A stretch of 64,000 nt of DNA. Origin: Ancistrus triradiatus. Its lineage: Eukaryota > Chordata > Actinopteri > Siluriformes > Loricariidae. The stretch lies in assembly GCA_025084515.1 (NCBI GenBank), contig JAJAGP010000879.1, forward strand, positions 62,001 to 126,000, written 5' to 3'. The translations under genes and the position numbers were made by a program. Below are positions 22,030-33,187 of this stretch, piece after piece. Position 1 is the stretch's first letter. Each line of letters begins with the position of its first letter. The notes under the pieces were generated by a model. The model saw only the letters and a program-made list of their open reading frames with translations, had not been told where the DNA came from and searched no databases.

Positions 22030-22135
22030 CAACAAAACATAACTGAACCTGGAATGCCCTCTCACATCAGACTGTAGCACTGAGGTTGAATACATTCAGG
22101 AAAATACTTGTGTGTGTGTCTGTGATTTAACTTTT
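22030..22135 (+). pseudogene. L2-like LINE C-terminal tail fragment
   Basis: The plus-strand frame reads WNALSHQTVALRLNTFRKIL (about 22050-22110). This fits the WN-x-LP...SL-x-TF+-x-L pattern at the end of L2-clade ORF2 proteins. Only about 100 bp. Confidence 0.4.
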
Positions 22136-24164
22136 ATGTCTGCTTTCTAACTCTTTTTTTCTGTTTGTAATGTCGATTGTGTTGGTCCTATTGCTGGAAT
22201 AAATTCTAGCGCTTCATTGTGCTGCTGCATCATCCACATAAATCAGTGCATCTGTATGAACGGTCACAGCTGCAAATTGATTTTTTAAGCCTCAGCCACA
22301 GAAGCGAAACCTCCACGTAACCAAGGTTAAGTGCTGCCTTGAGGGAAGAATTCATCATCTCAACACCAGGATGTCCTGGTTCTTATTGTTTGAGCAGTCA
22401 TGTACGAGACCAGTGGAGGGACTCCTCCAAAAAAAAGAAGCTTGTTTGAGCTTTAAAGCATATTACATCCCTTTTCCAAAGGTTAATACAGTTCTCTGGG
22501 GTCTTAATAAAATGTCTGTGGCATGGTTTGGTCAAAATAGTGCAAAGATCCGGCACCAATCTCAACAGCTCATAGGAGAACGAATTTGAGTGCCTGTTCT
22601 TTTAAATGATGGTGAGTTCCTGCCCATCCCTCCCCAGTCCGTGATTCAAAGTTAAGGCCTTTCACACAGAGTCCGATTTTAAGGCTGAAAAAATGTATAC
22701 GTTTTGAAAAAGAACCCACATATATTAACGCCGTCCTTCACACCGATGCTGCGTAAAATGCTTAATCGGAGTCTGGTCTAATTTCTGCTTTAAATTCAGG
22801 CCAACCAATCAGAGCTCGGTTGCCGGGCAGAACAGCTCATCGAGAGCTTATGAACGAGCAACACTCTAAAAACATGGATATTAAAGAGAAGATCTGGTGG
22901 GATAGAACTGAAAGGCTGGAGAATAATGGTGATAAAGCTCACAGTGACTGGATGGAAGCGTCTGATTATTTATCTAAGTGCTTTCTAATCTGTTCATGAT
23001 CACAAAAACACAAACTAGAGCTTCCTGCACTCATCTTCAGTCGTGCCCTGGTTTGATGTAGAATATTGTTTTCCATCGATGAAGTCCATGCCCCTAAATA
23101 ATTCCCTTCCCTGCATGATGCTTTGCAACAGATTCACCAAAAATACAAAACGGGCATTGCATGACATGATACTTAACTATAGGGTTGCCTAGTACCACGT
23201 ATTTCCTCTCCTTCTAGCTCTGTATTCAGCGTGTCTGAACGGATTTGCCAGCATGCATTTAGCTTGCTTTGGAACATACTCCGTGTATTTTTAGACATGT
23301 TTGCTAAAGAAATAATTATCGGGCCATTTGCAAAAAGAAAAGAAAAAAGGCTTTTACCTTGGCTTATTGAGTTATTGCCATTACAAGCGATCAATGTGGT
23401 GTTTGATGTTTGCGTTTCAAAGGACCATATAATGAAGGACATTCTTAAGTGCATAGGACATTGATGGGATGGATCACATGGTCTTCGTCACCTCTGCAAT
23501 GAACCATTACTTTTAGATATTTTTACTGAAACTATTTTGGAAGTCAATAAAATGGAGGGTCAACAAGCCATCATATTTGACTCTGGAAACCGACTTCTCC
23601 ATAGACTGAGTTATTAGTTACTGCTGGTTCCATTTGCCTCTGCTACACTATAAGAAACTTCTGTCCTAAATCACAGTGGATTTGTTTATTTTCCTGTTCG
23701 TTTTAGGAATGCCCTTAAATACTGTATTAACTTCTTAATCTGCTAAACGACTTAAGGTTTCATACATTGTAGCTCAAGTCCAGACATGGACAGGAAATCA
23801 GAATTTAACCTGAGATATAGCTGTTTCCTCCTCACCTCGACCTCTCACCAGGGCATCAGTCATCACATCAGGGGTGTTTTCCTAGCAGCGTGACATGATT
23901 GATTGAAATATCACGTAGCACGGACAGTCTTCTCTCCTGAGCTGTGAGTAATGAGTCGTAGACTTGATGTGTTTGAAAAGATGAAATAAAGGTCAGAAAG
24001 GTGTGAAAGAGGCTGCCGGTGAAAGGCAGAGTTGAATTCCTTAGTTTTGCACTTTAATGGATTATGCCAAGTTGCTGCTTTAGCGTGAAAAACCTCCAGT
24101 GCATCCAAGAAACAAACAAAAGCCATTGCACACTTCCACCATTGCCAAGTCTGCATAATCTCAG
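22136..24164. other. Unassigned stretch, longest quiet block
   Basis: No transposon ends or coding motifs. A 93-codon minus frame (23173-23454) lies opposite a 77-codon plus frame (23231-23464); neither is recognisable. The part at 22200-22320 (GCTGCTGCATCATCCACATA) looks less decayed and might be conserved. Confidence 0.35.
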
Positions 24165-24352
24165 CGACTTTGGGCTTATTTTCACTCTATAATCCTCTTT
24201 TCTACTGATCTTCATTCCAATCATTGTGAGCTTTACCATATCTTAGCCTTTTTACCCTGTTCCCCTTCTGAAAAAGTAGTTTCTTGGCTGCACTTCCAAA
24301 ATGACTATTCCTGATCGAGCTTCTTTGGACTGTAGAAGGGTCAACTTGGCTG
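24165..24352 (-). mobile_element. Tc1-E transposase fragment (uninterrupted)
   Basis: Minus strand: CAAAGAAGCTCGATCAGGAA, then GCAGCCAAGAAACTAC, GAAGGGGAACAGGG and GGTAAAGCTCACAATGATTG. The block corresponds to VAAKKP-like and HNDW-x-ED-like text before the first catalytic aspartate of a Tc1 transposase. The copy at 55295-56466 has the same sequence split by a GC-rich repeat, so this fragment gives its empty-site form. Confidence 0.65.
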
Positions 24353-24394
24353 CTATTGCTCAAGTGTAAGGGGATCTCACGCTAAATACTGTTT

Positions 24395-24625
24395 TTCTTC
24401 AGTTTAAGTTTGCACCCTTGGCCTTTTTGCACTGAAATTCCTCCAGATTTCTTGAATCATTTAATGATATTATCCACTGTGGAGCGAGAAACATGTCCTT
24501 CCCGGTCGTTCTTTGAGGAACATTGTTTTTAAACATTTCAATCATTTTCTCACACATCTGTTGATACACTGGAGATCCTCTGCCCATAATGGTTTCTCAA
24601 AGACTCTTTTGTAGTATTTCGTGCA
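24395..24625 (-). mobile_element. Tc1-D N-terminal fragment
   Basis: The minus-strand frame from 24587 reads MGRGSPVYQQMCEKMIEMFK, then NNVPQRTTGKDM, the first helix-turn-helix of the D transposase. It continues ISLNDSRNLEEFQCKKAKG. It confirms the start of the D protein, which is poorly preserved elsewhere. Both ends are truncated. Confidence 0.7.
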
Positions 24626-24689
24626 TAGACATAGTTTTAGAGGGTGGGGGACACATGTCCTTCTCAATGTCCCCACAATAATTCATACA

Positions 24690-24866
24690 TTTTATATTTA
24701 TGTCATTTAGCAGACACACTTATCCAGAGCAACTTGCAACTGATATACTCAGAATCCAAGAAATTGTGGGTTAAGGATCTTGCTCAAGAACCCAACAGTG
24801 GCATGTTGATTTGAAGCACAGACCTTCGGGTTCATAATCCAGTACCCACTAGGCTATCACAGTCCT
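24690..24866 (-). repeat. tRNA-derived SINE, reverse orientation
   Basis: GTCATTTAGCAGACACACTT is the inverted tail and TTGAAGCACAGACCTTCGGG, then CCAGTACCCACTAGGCTATC, the inverted B-box and A-box region. The family is the same as at 13810, 39211 and 63783. Confidence 0.65.
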
Positions 24867-25035
24867 ATTCCTGCACACAACATCCTTGCGATTTTGTTTT
24901 TTAACAGTGTGATGCATTTTTTTCCTGGCTTTTATACTTGCCTGTTATCATAACTATTATTAAATGTTATTGCTATATGATTACATTCATGTACTGTGTT
25001 TTTTACATGCAGGTTTGTGCTGGATGCCCCACCCC

Positions 25036-25945
25036 CCTAGAGATCCATCAGTCTGGAAAGGGTTATAAAACCATTTCTAAAGCTCTGGGACTCCAGTGAA
25101 CCACAGTGAGAGCCATTATCCACAAATGGAAAAGACATGGAACAGTGCTGAACCTTCCATGGAGTGGCCGGTCGACCAAAATTACCCAAGAGCGCAGCGA
25201 TGACTCATCCAAGAGGTCACAAAAGACCCCACAACAACATCCAAAGAACTGCAGGCCTCACTTGCCTCAGTTAAGGTCAGTTTTCATGCCACCATCATAA
25301 GAAAGAGACTGGGCAAAAATGGCCTGCATTGGCAGAGTTCCAAGATGAAAACCACTGCTGAGCAAAAAAGAACATTAAAGCTCATCTCAATTTTTCCAGA
25401 ACATATCTTGATGATCCCCAAGACTTTTGGGAAAACATTCTGTGGACTGACGACAAAAGTTGAACTCTTTGGAAGGTGTGTGTCCCATTACATCTGGTGT
25501 AAAAGTAACACAGCATTTCAGAAAAAGAACATTATAGCAGCAGTAAAATATGGTGGTGGTAGTGTGATGGTCTGGGGCTGTTCTGCTGCTTCAGGACCTG
25601 GAAGACTTGCTGTGATAAATGGAACTATGAATTCTGCTGTCTACCAAAAAATCTTGAAGGAGAATGTCCGGCCATCTGTTCGTGACCTCAAGCTGAAACA
25701 AACTTGGGTTCTGCAGCAGGACAATGATCCAAAACACAGCAGCAAGTCCACCTCTGAATGGCTAAAGAAAAACAAAATGAAGACTTTGGAGTGGCCTAGC
25801 CAAAGTCCTGACCTGAATCCTATTGAGATGCTGTGGCATGACCTTAAAAAGGTCGTTCATGCTGGAAAACCCTCCTATATGGCTGAATTACAACACTTCT
25901 GCAAAGATGAGTGGCCTAAATTCCTCCAAGTTATCACAAATGTTA
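25036..25945 (+). pseudogene. Tc1-C transposase, nearly complete, frameshifted
   Basis: Plus strand. The helix-turn-helix region is recognisable from 25041 (SGKGYKTISKALGLQ equivalent) through IIHKWKRHGTVLNLPWSGRS. The catalytic core is in a 203-codon frame (25345-25956): KYGGGSVMVWGCSAASGPGR, then QQDNDPKHSSK and NPIEMLW, with 34 residues between the DND aspartate and the glutamate. The first aspartate block reads TDDKS in a different frame because of a 1-base loss near 25450. The end follows the CKDEWPKFLQV frame, then runs into family A sequence at about 25942. No matching terminal repeats flank it. Confidence 0.9.
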
Positions 25946-26186
25946 CAGGTCTTTGAGAGCCAGAAATCTTGCTTGTTTGTGGGTGACCAAATACTTATTT
26001 TCCACAATGATTTACAATTAAATTCTTTAAAAATCCTACAATGTGATTTCCTGGATTATTTTTTTCTTTTTTTGTCTCTCATAGTTGAAGTGTACCTCTG
26101 ATGAAAATTACAGACCTCTCTCATCTTTCTAAGTAGGAGAACTTGCACAATCAGTGGCTGAATAAATACTTTTTTGCTCCACTGTA
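25942..26186 (-). mobile_element. Tc1-A 5-prime end fused to the C transposase
   Basis: From TTACAGGTCTTTGAGAGCC to the terminal ...TTTTTGCTCCACTGTA this is the family A leader and terminal repeat in reverse orientation. It follows the C-family transposase without any spacer. The junction lies within TTACAGG, a string both families could share. Confidence 0.85.
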
Positions 26187-26958
26187 GTCTGCAATGAGAA
26201 ACTAATCACTGAAAAGAATGAATAAAGCTAAGTTCATTGTGAGTGAGGTATTGAACTGCGAGAGCTCAGTGATGTTGCATTGGAAAAAGATACTGAAGTT
26301 ATGTTAAATAAATTGCCTCAGTTTCCTGATCAAAGAAAGCAGCTACAGCTTTATTTTACACAGGAACAGAAAACGTGGAGAGAGAGGCAGAGTAAAAAAA
26401 CAAAATCCATCCAAGATTTACATCCTACTGATTTATTCAGTGTGTAGCACTTTTCCCTGCTGCAGGCATTAAATCAGCGTAATTATTTCTGTGTATATAT
26501 TATAAACGCTGCTAATGCCCCATCAGAGCAGGTGATGCAGTTCCTTACGGCTGCTACTTTCCAGCTTTGTTTTTCCCTGTTATTCTAAATAGGACTTAAA
26601 CGCTTTTAAATGCAATAAGTGGTGCAAAAGATATTCATTTACATGGCTGAGAATTCACTTCACACAGACTTTATAAAACATTAAGATTCTGGTCACAGCT
26701 CGGCTTTGCTCCGCAGCTTACTGAGTCACTGAAATGTGAAGTCAGGGGCTCAGGCCTATTAGTATGTACTGGATGTGTGTGTGAAGAGTAATTTATGCTT
26801 GCTAGGTAAAAAGTACTGGAAGACTATTTCTATGAATGTAATGATGATCTGTTTGGGGGCTATATAACGGGTCATGTTTGTTCATTCCAGACTGGGCACT
26901 ACAGAGATTTATGCAAATTCTGATCCTGAAACTGATATTAGGATTATTGTTTAGGTAA
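26187..26958. other. Unassigned stretch, candidate conserved non-coding DNA
   Basis: No transposon or exon found. The part at 26400-26720 contains motifs such as GCATTAAATCAGCGTAATTA and a compact, low-repeat composition. A functional call is not possible from sequence alone. Confidence 0.3.
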
Positions 26959-27170
26959 TACAGCGGGGTCCAAAAGTCTGAGAGCACTAGTGAAAATGCG
27001 CTGTTGTATTTCTGGGGAGAAGGATTCATGCTGCAGCAGGATAATAGCCCGAAATGCGGTGTTAAGTGGAGAACATACCAAATACGAACAAGATCTGCAT
27101 TTCCTTAAGGAACTACAACAGTGCTTGAAAAGGGGCAAACAGAAAGAATGTTGCTTGTGTCCTAGCATTT
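26959..27170 (+). mobile_element. Tc1-J one-ended fragment
   Basis: It starts TACAGCGGGGTCCAAAAGTC, which has the TACAG start and length of a fish Tc1 terminal repeat (TACAGTGGGGTCCAAAAGTC is the usual form as I recall it). The following 190 bp belong to the same repeat. The right end is missing. Confidence 0.45.
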
Positions 27171-27174
27171 TTGG

Positions 27175-27306
27175 TCAAGTACCAATACTTTTGGCTGTGT
27201 GCAGGGGCATGTTCCAATACTTTTTTCCATATGTGGGGGGTGGGGGCATATCTTAGTACTTTTGGCCATGTGCAGGGATGTGCCTCAATATTTTTGGCAC
27301 GTGCGA
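27175..27306. repeat. Short degenerate tandem repeat
   Basis: Three to four imperfect units of about 35-40 bp, each containing AATACTTTTGGC-like text followed by ATGTGCAGGG or a variant (ATACTTTTGGCTGTGTGCAG, GTACTTTTGGCCATGTGCAG, AATATTTTTGGCACGTGCG). Confidence 0.55.
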
Positions 27307-28344
27307 GGCTGATATATCTGCTGATATATGATGATGATATATGATGTATGATTCATATAACACATCATTTAATAGTGACCCTGAATAATAAAAAACACCA
27401 GGACACTGAAGCAAAGTGAAATCTTATTCAGCTTAGTTAATGAATGTGATAAAAGTGTGTGAATTGCAGTGTAGAACAGTAAGTTGCCGTTATATGGCTA
27501 TAGTTGCTGTATTGTTGTAATTTGTAATCATGAAATGCTGTTTATTGTCTCAGTCAATCTAACCAAGGCAGTTTGCCTTTCAGATTCACTTAAGATATCC
27601 ACAGTCAGTGTTGCTGAACTCTGCTTTTTTAGTCAGTCTTCCATGACCTGACATTAGTGCTTGCTGAAAACAGTGACCAGTGATTTAATAAAAGATTGGA
27701 CAGACCAATGCTAACTGGGTTTGTAAAGATTAAGCAGACGTGAGGCTATTTGATAATATACAGTCCATACATCTTATATTATGTGATTAGACTTAAATAA
27801 CTTACATAAGCCATCTCTCTGGAGGTCAGTCCAATCTCAGATACGTATAGCTTTGAAACTAGTCAGATATTTATCTACACATAGACTCAGGATTGCAACT
27901 ACACCTCGAGGAATGCATTAGACTGATCATTCCTATCAGCTGTCATACCTATCTTACGGAATTATGTTATGCCGTACATCTCATGCGTACGGCGTGTAAT
28001 GTTTTATGTTGTTGTAGTTGTGTGTCAAGTGCTTTTGAGTCTGTGAAAGCCGTTAAATAAATCAAACATTATTACTCTTTTTATTAAAAATGACAGCAAA
28101 CAGTGTGTAATTAAGGCAGGCTATAAACTCAGCAGGAGGACTGATCTCCTGTGGTTAGGGAATCCCTGCTCTAAGCTTTACATACAACAGTCTAAACATG
28201 TTCAAGCTTATTTATTATCATACTAGATACTGAGGATGAATTCCCTGCCCAATGCACATTTCTTTTTTATTTCGTACTCTCACACTGGTGTGATGTGAGA
28301 ATAAATATTAGGTCTGTCTGGGATTTCCATGCAGCAAGTGTGTT
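27307..28344. other. Unassigned AT-rich stretch
   Basis: GATGATATATGATG-type short repeats at 27320-27350. No gene or transposon signal otherwise. Confidence 0.4.
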
Positions 28345-29893
28345 TACAGTGGTGCATGAAAGTTTGTGAACGCTTTAGAATTTTCTATGTTCCCACATAA
28401 ATATGACCTAAAACATCATCAGATTTTCATACAAGTCCTAAAAGTAGATAAAGAGAACCCAGTTAAACAAATGAGACAAAAATATTATGCTTGGTCATTT
28501 ATTTACTGAGAGAAATGATCCAATATTACATATTAGTGAGTGGCAAAAGTATGTGAACCTCTAGGATTAGCAGTTAATTTGAAGGTGAAATTAGTCAGGT
28601 GTTTTCAATCAATGGGATGCCAATCAGGTGTGAGTGGGCACCCTGTTTTATTTAAAGAACAGGGATCTATCAAAGTCTGCTCTTCACAACACATGTTTGT
28701 GGAAGTGTATCATGGTACGAACAAAGGAGATTTTTGTGGAGCTCAGAAAAAAGAGCTGTTGATGCTCATCAGGCTGGAAAAGGTTACAAAACCATCTCTA
28801 AAGAGTTTGGACTCCACCAATCCACAGTCAACAATTGAGTACAAATGGAGGAAAAATTCAAGACCATTGTTACCCTCCCCAGGAGTGGTCGTGCCAACAA
28901 AGATCACTCCAAGAGCAAGGTGTGTAATAGTTGGTTTGAGGTCACAAAAGTATCCCGGGGTAACTCTAATGCAACTGAAGGCCTCTCTCACATTACCATT
29001 AGCCAATGTTCACCATCAGAAAAGAACACTGAACAACAATGGTGTGGCATGGCAGGGTTGCGAGGAGAAAGCCACTGCTCTCACAAAAAGAACATTGCTG
29101 CTGGTCTTGCAGTTTGTTGTTAAAGATCAGGAAACAGGAAAATTAAAGAAAGGAAAAACACTGCATTCCAGCATAAGGAACCTTATCCCATCTGTGAAAC
29201 ATGGTGCTGGGTAGTATCATGGTTTGGGCCTGTTTTCTGCATCTGGGCCGGGACGGCTTGCCATCATTGATGGAACAATGAATTCTGAATTATATCAGAG
29301 AATTCTAAAGGAAAATGTCAGGACATCTGTCCATGAACTGAATCTCAAGAGAAGGTGAGTCATGCAGCAAGACAACGATCCTAAGCACACAAGTCGTTCT
29401 ACCAAAGAATGGTTAAAGACGAATGAAGTTCATGTTTTGGAATGGCCAAGTCAAAGTCCTGAGCTTAATCCAATGTAAATGTTGTGGAAGGACCTGAAGC
29501 GAGTAGCTAATGTGAGGAAACCCACCAACATCCCAGAGCTGAAGCTGTTCTGTACGGAGGAATGGGCTAAAATTCCTCCAAGCCGGTGTGCAGGACTGAT
29601 CAACAGTTACAGGAAACATTTAGCTGCAGTTATTGCTGCACAGGGGGGTCACACCAGATACTGAAAGCAAAGGTTTCACATACTTTGCCACTCACTAATA
29701 TGTAATATATTGGATCATTTTCTTCAATCAATCAATAAATGACCAAAGTATAATATTTTTGTTTCATTTGTTTAACTTGGTTCTCTTTATCTACTTTTAG
29801 GACTTGTGTGAAAATCTGATGAGGTTTTAGGTCATATTTATGCAGAAATATAGAAAATTCTAAAGGGTTCACAAACTTTCAAGGACCACTGTA
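28345..29893 (+). mobile_element. Tc1-B element, both ends (1.55 kb)
   Basis: Ends TACAGTGGTGCATGAAAG and CTTTCAAGGACCACTGTA. Subterminal inverted blocks include TAAAAGTAGATAAAGAGAAC and its complement. It is the longest family B copy with clear alignment to the others. A deletion inside the gene removes the first catalytic aspartate region. Confidence 0.93.
28712..29664 (+). pseudogene. Tc1-B transposase, inactivated
   Basis: It starts MVRTKEIF at 28712, then frameshifts; HQAGKGYKTISKEF-like text continues. Between about 29130 and 29145 the sequence jumps from the LQFV-KDH block to the GKTLHSSI block, removing the first aspartate. The second aspartate is present (QQDNDPKHTS, near 29358). 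At the glutamate position the codon is TAA (AATCCAATGTAAATGTTG, near 29468-29485), where the sister copy at 53.2 kb has NPMEML. The C-terminus is well preserved (ELKLFCTEEWAKIPPSR, to GGHTRY at 29664). Confidence 0.92.
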
Positions 29894-30585
29894 CCTGTCC
29901 TATTGTAAGTAGTACTGCTGTTTGTCCCTCCATTAACTATATGTTGTATCTAACTTATAACTATATAAACTGGTTCTCGTTCACTCGCTGAGTCTCTGAT
30001 TCATCTGGCTGATCTTTCGTGTTGTTCCTAATACTGTCTATCAATGCATTTTTGGCTTATGTCAAACAAAAGTATCAGGTCCATCAAACCATCCTCTAAA
30101 TTGTGGTTTGGCTTTAACCTGCACAGGATCAGAACAGTACAATACTGTATTATTATGGGTATTGCAATTTCCTATTAATTAAAAATGCAGTAGCATTAGG
30201 GATGCTGTATAGATGGTAGCGTCCCACTCAGCAGCATTTCTGATGCATTTACTTGTTTTCTTATAAAAAATCCTTTATATACTCAATATACTGTTTACAT
30301 GTGAACATACATCATACATGTGAACATATGATGCTTTAACCTTCTGTTGTTTCCTAGTCCAGCTTGATTTTAGATTAGAATTGGACCTGTCGTGTGTTTT
30401 CTTCCTTAGATGGATGTTAGGTTATTGCATTCAGACCTTTTTTTATTCCAGGTTGATTTGAGTTTAGAATCTGGACTTGATGTCTATCTCGGTGGTATTG
30501 AGCCAGAGCCAGGGGAGAATGACCAGTATATTAGAGCAGCTGCATTTAGAGACACAGGAAATTGGGTAGCTCGAACGAGTGAGGA
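29894..30585. other. Unassigned stretch with a duplicated 37-bp motif
   Basis: CCAGCTTGATTTTAGATTAG with GACCTG at 30357 and CCAGGTTGATTTGAGTTTAG with GACTTG at 30450 are imperfect copies. Related text occurs in the degenerate array at 40560-41530. No coding signal. Confidence 0.4.
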
Positions 30586-30589
30586 GTCT

Positions 30590-30950
30590 TCTGATAGGCA
30601 CTCCATTACAGTGCTTCTCTCTCCAGCGTGATGTCTATCTTCATCATTACCTCCTATGACAGACTTGAGATAATGAAAACACTTCGGCGCATCAAGTCTT
30701 TAAATGGACAGCTTGTTGTTTTCTCCACCTCCCTCTTCAGCCGTTTGCTTACCAATATAATGAAATATCGGCCTCGGTGTCTCTTGGCAGCCATATCTTT
30801 GTGCCGCAGCTAGGATTGAGGTCTCCGTCAGCTCTGTAGCAGCAGCACTGGAGGATGTGGATGGATATCCGTGCTTGATTATGCATGTGAGTCATTAACA
30901 CGTCTAGACAGCTGCAGAAGCTTAGACAGGTTCATTCAGGTAGCAACTGA
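30590..30950. repeat. Diverged paralogous block, partner of 42000-42310
   Basis: Both blocks share, in order, a CACT...AGTGCTTC(T/C)CTCTCC start, TGTCTATCT with TCTTCA, CATCAAGTCTTT, ACAGCTTG with GTTTT, and TGATTATGCATGTGAGTCAT with CGTCTAGACAGCTGC. Similarity is patchy and old. No known repeat class or coding frame was recognised. Confidence 0.5.
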
Positions 30951-31269
30951 TGATTAATACATTAGAGAGTGAGTAAATAAATGAGTTTTACATCACCCTG
31001 GTCATACACCCACAGCCAGCATTAACTGAACAATGCGATATTCTTTCACTTCTAAAAGTACAAGCAAAAACAAACTACTTGCAAGTTCAAATTCCAGCGC
31101 TGACAAACTCCCCTTTTGGGTACTTTAGCAAGACACTTAGTTAGGTAAATTACTCCTAATATACTCACCAAGAAGAAGATGTTGAGATGGAATGAATCTT
31201 TATGTGTGAATATAATTATGATATATGTAAGTGGTTACAATATTAGATCAATTTGAGATTTTGGGGGGA
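30951..31269. other. Unassigned stretch with a SINE-like scrap
   Basis: At 31080-31165 CAAGTTCAAATTCCAGCGC followed by TTTAGCAAGACACTTAG resembles the B-box and body of the tRNA-derived SINE. Nothing else recognised. Confidence 0.35.
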
Positions 31270-32425
31270 AACTGTACAATTGAAAATAGGCCCTAGTTAC
31301 CCTGTTGGTCCGTCTCTAGCCTGGATACAAGATGAGATACGGTTGGTCATGGAGGTATACAGGTTCTATTTGATATATTGTGCCACATTTTGCCCACAGA
31401 TATTACAGCTGGACCTGTGGATCCTGTACACTCATAGGTTGCCGAAGCTGGCGTCCCATGCTCGATTGGCAAATCTGCCAAATTGGCAGGCCAAGGAAGT
31501 GTTACAATCTAGCCAAGACATTCCTGGGAAACCCTTGTTGTGTGTGGGTGAGCATTATCCTGCTGATGCCAGTTGGAAGCCCTGCCACGAGAGACAACGT
31601 GGCTGCAGAATATCCTGCACATATCACTGAACTGTCAGCGTCCCTCGTATCACTGCTAGAGGTGACCGACTGTCGTATGCAATGGCTCCCCAGATCATCA
31701 CCTAAGCTTTTGGAGCAGTAGGTTGCTCCACATCAAAGGCAGGATTGAACCTGGATTTGTCACTAAAGACAACACGGTTCTAGTGGATAGCAGTCAGGTT
31801 TGTCATTGGCGACACAAGTGCAAACGAAGGCGATGGGTGGATGGCTATCATTGGCAGGACACGTAATGCTCCTTCTGCTAAAAGTTCCATCTGCTAAGCG
31901 TCCGAGCAGAGACAGGGGTGAGTAGTGAAGGTGCCAGCTGTGTCTGGATGGTGGATAATGAAACTGTAGGAGCTGCTCGTGCTTGTCGGCGGATCAAACA
32001 ATCCTCTCTACTGGTGGTCTGCCTGGGCCATCCAGAGCCTGTTCACCATGTGTGTGTGCCCTCATGGAACCACTGCTCCCAACACCTCCTAACAGCTAGA
32101 TCAGAATGACCCAGATGACAGGAAATTCACCAAAACAACCACCCTGCTTCTCTCAGTCCAATGATATGCAAAATGTCTGACAATGCATCATAGAGGCATG
32201 TCTAACAGTCAACGATCTTTCATCAAGAGGTACAAAAAGCAGCCACCTATGGCCTTTTTATATTGCAGCGAAGGAAGCACTTTTATGCCCTCTTCTGGCA
32301 AGACCCAGTAGCTAATCAGACTACACCTGTAATCATTTATATATGTGCCTGAAACAGAACTGCATGCAGTTTTGCAGAAATCCGACATTTCTATCTGGGT
32401 GCATTATTTTTGTCAGTGAGTGTAC
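31270..32425 (-). mobile_element. Tc1-F element, heavily decayed, reverse orientation
   Basis: The minus strand can be read as a Tc1-like transposase with many stops. Near 31460-31500 it gives LPWPANLADLPIEH, the block carrying the catalytic glutamate. The right edge GCATTATTTTTGTCAGTGAG resembles the terminal repeat of a recalled fish family. The left terminal repeat is not visible. Family F also contributes the scrap at 10384. Confidence 0.65.
31380..32110 (-). pseudogene. Tc1-F transposase remnant
   Basis: Only short blocks can be followed, such as the WPA...IEH segment near 31480 and segments near 31730 that match GCAGGATTGAACCTGGATTT. Stops and frameshifts are frequent. The first two acidic residues cannot be placed with confidence. 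Clearly inactive. Confidence 0.55.
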
Positions 32426-32979
32426 TTTAAAAGCTCTCAGGCAGTGGTAAATACAACTTTCGGACTAGATGGCACTGGAAGACCACATTACCGAGTCACT
32501 CCTGACTGAACGAGACAAAACATACACTGAACAGGGAGGAAGTTTGAAAACAACACACTACAGACCTTGTTTTATCTGATGTTGTGTCTGACAAATAGAA
32601 AACAATGCAACATATTTGAAGGTAAATGAGGAATAGCTCAGAGAGAAATTACCAGTTTGTCTCATCCTTGCTTTTTCTGAAGGCACGGTAGTACCTTGCC
32701 CTATTCTTTCCTTCTTGTTGTAATCATATTAGATATGATTTTCTGTAGAAGGCTGTCCTATTTTTATAAATAAGCTCTGATTTAGTATTATTAAACCACT
32801 CATTGACTCAGTTTTGACTGACTCTGTGTCAGTGTGTTTCTTTGATTCCCTGGATCCGCAGGAGAGCTGAGATCGAAAAAAAGATCAGTCTTATCGATTA
32901 TCTGATCTAACACCCTTCAATTGTAACTGCTCAGCTTGATCAAAGTCACTCTAGACAAGAGTTTCTATCAAAGGCAAAT
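32426..32979. other. Unassigned stretch
   Basis: AT-rich sequence with no recognisable gene, transposon end or SINE. Confidence 0.45.
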
Positions 32980-33185
32980 TGTAAAGTCTCTGGACTGCTC
33001 GGCAAAAGGTTGTGAGGTCAAATCCTAGCTGTTGCGCCCATGAGCAAGGCTGTTAAACTGTGAATTGCTCTGGATAAGGAACACTGATATGTGGTTTCTG
33101 AACAGTCGAGGCTCAATGGATAGAGCACTTGACTACTAATTTGACTTTTATTTTTATTTGCTTCAGGTAAGGGAATCTGCTAGAC
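32980..33185 (+). repeat. tRNA-derived SINE, rearranged
   Basis: AGTCTCTGGACTGCTCGG, TTGTGAGGTCAAATCC, then GAGCAAGGCTGTTAAACTG and CTCTGGATAAGG follow the SINE order. A second head-like piece follows (GAGGCTCAATGGATAGAGCA) and a tail (GGTAAGGGAATCTGCTAGAC), so two pieces may have been joined. Confidence 0.5.
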
Positions 33186-33187
33186 AA

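Noticed and set aside
28540..29214. 224-codon plus-strand open frame
   Set aside because: It starts inside the Tc1-B terminal region and passes through the transposase in a shifted frame; it is a side effect of the element, not a separate gene.
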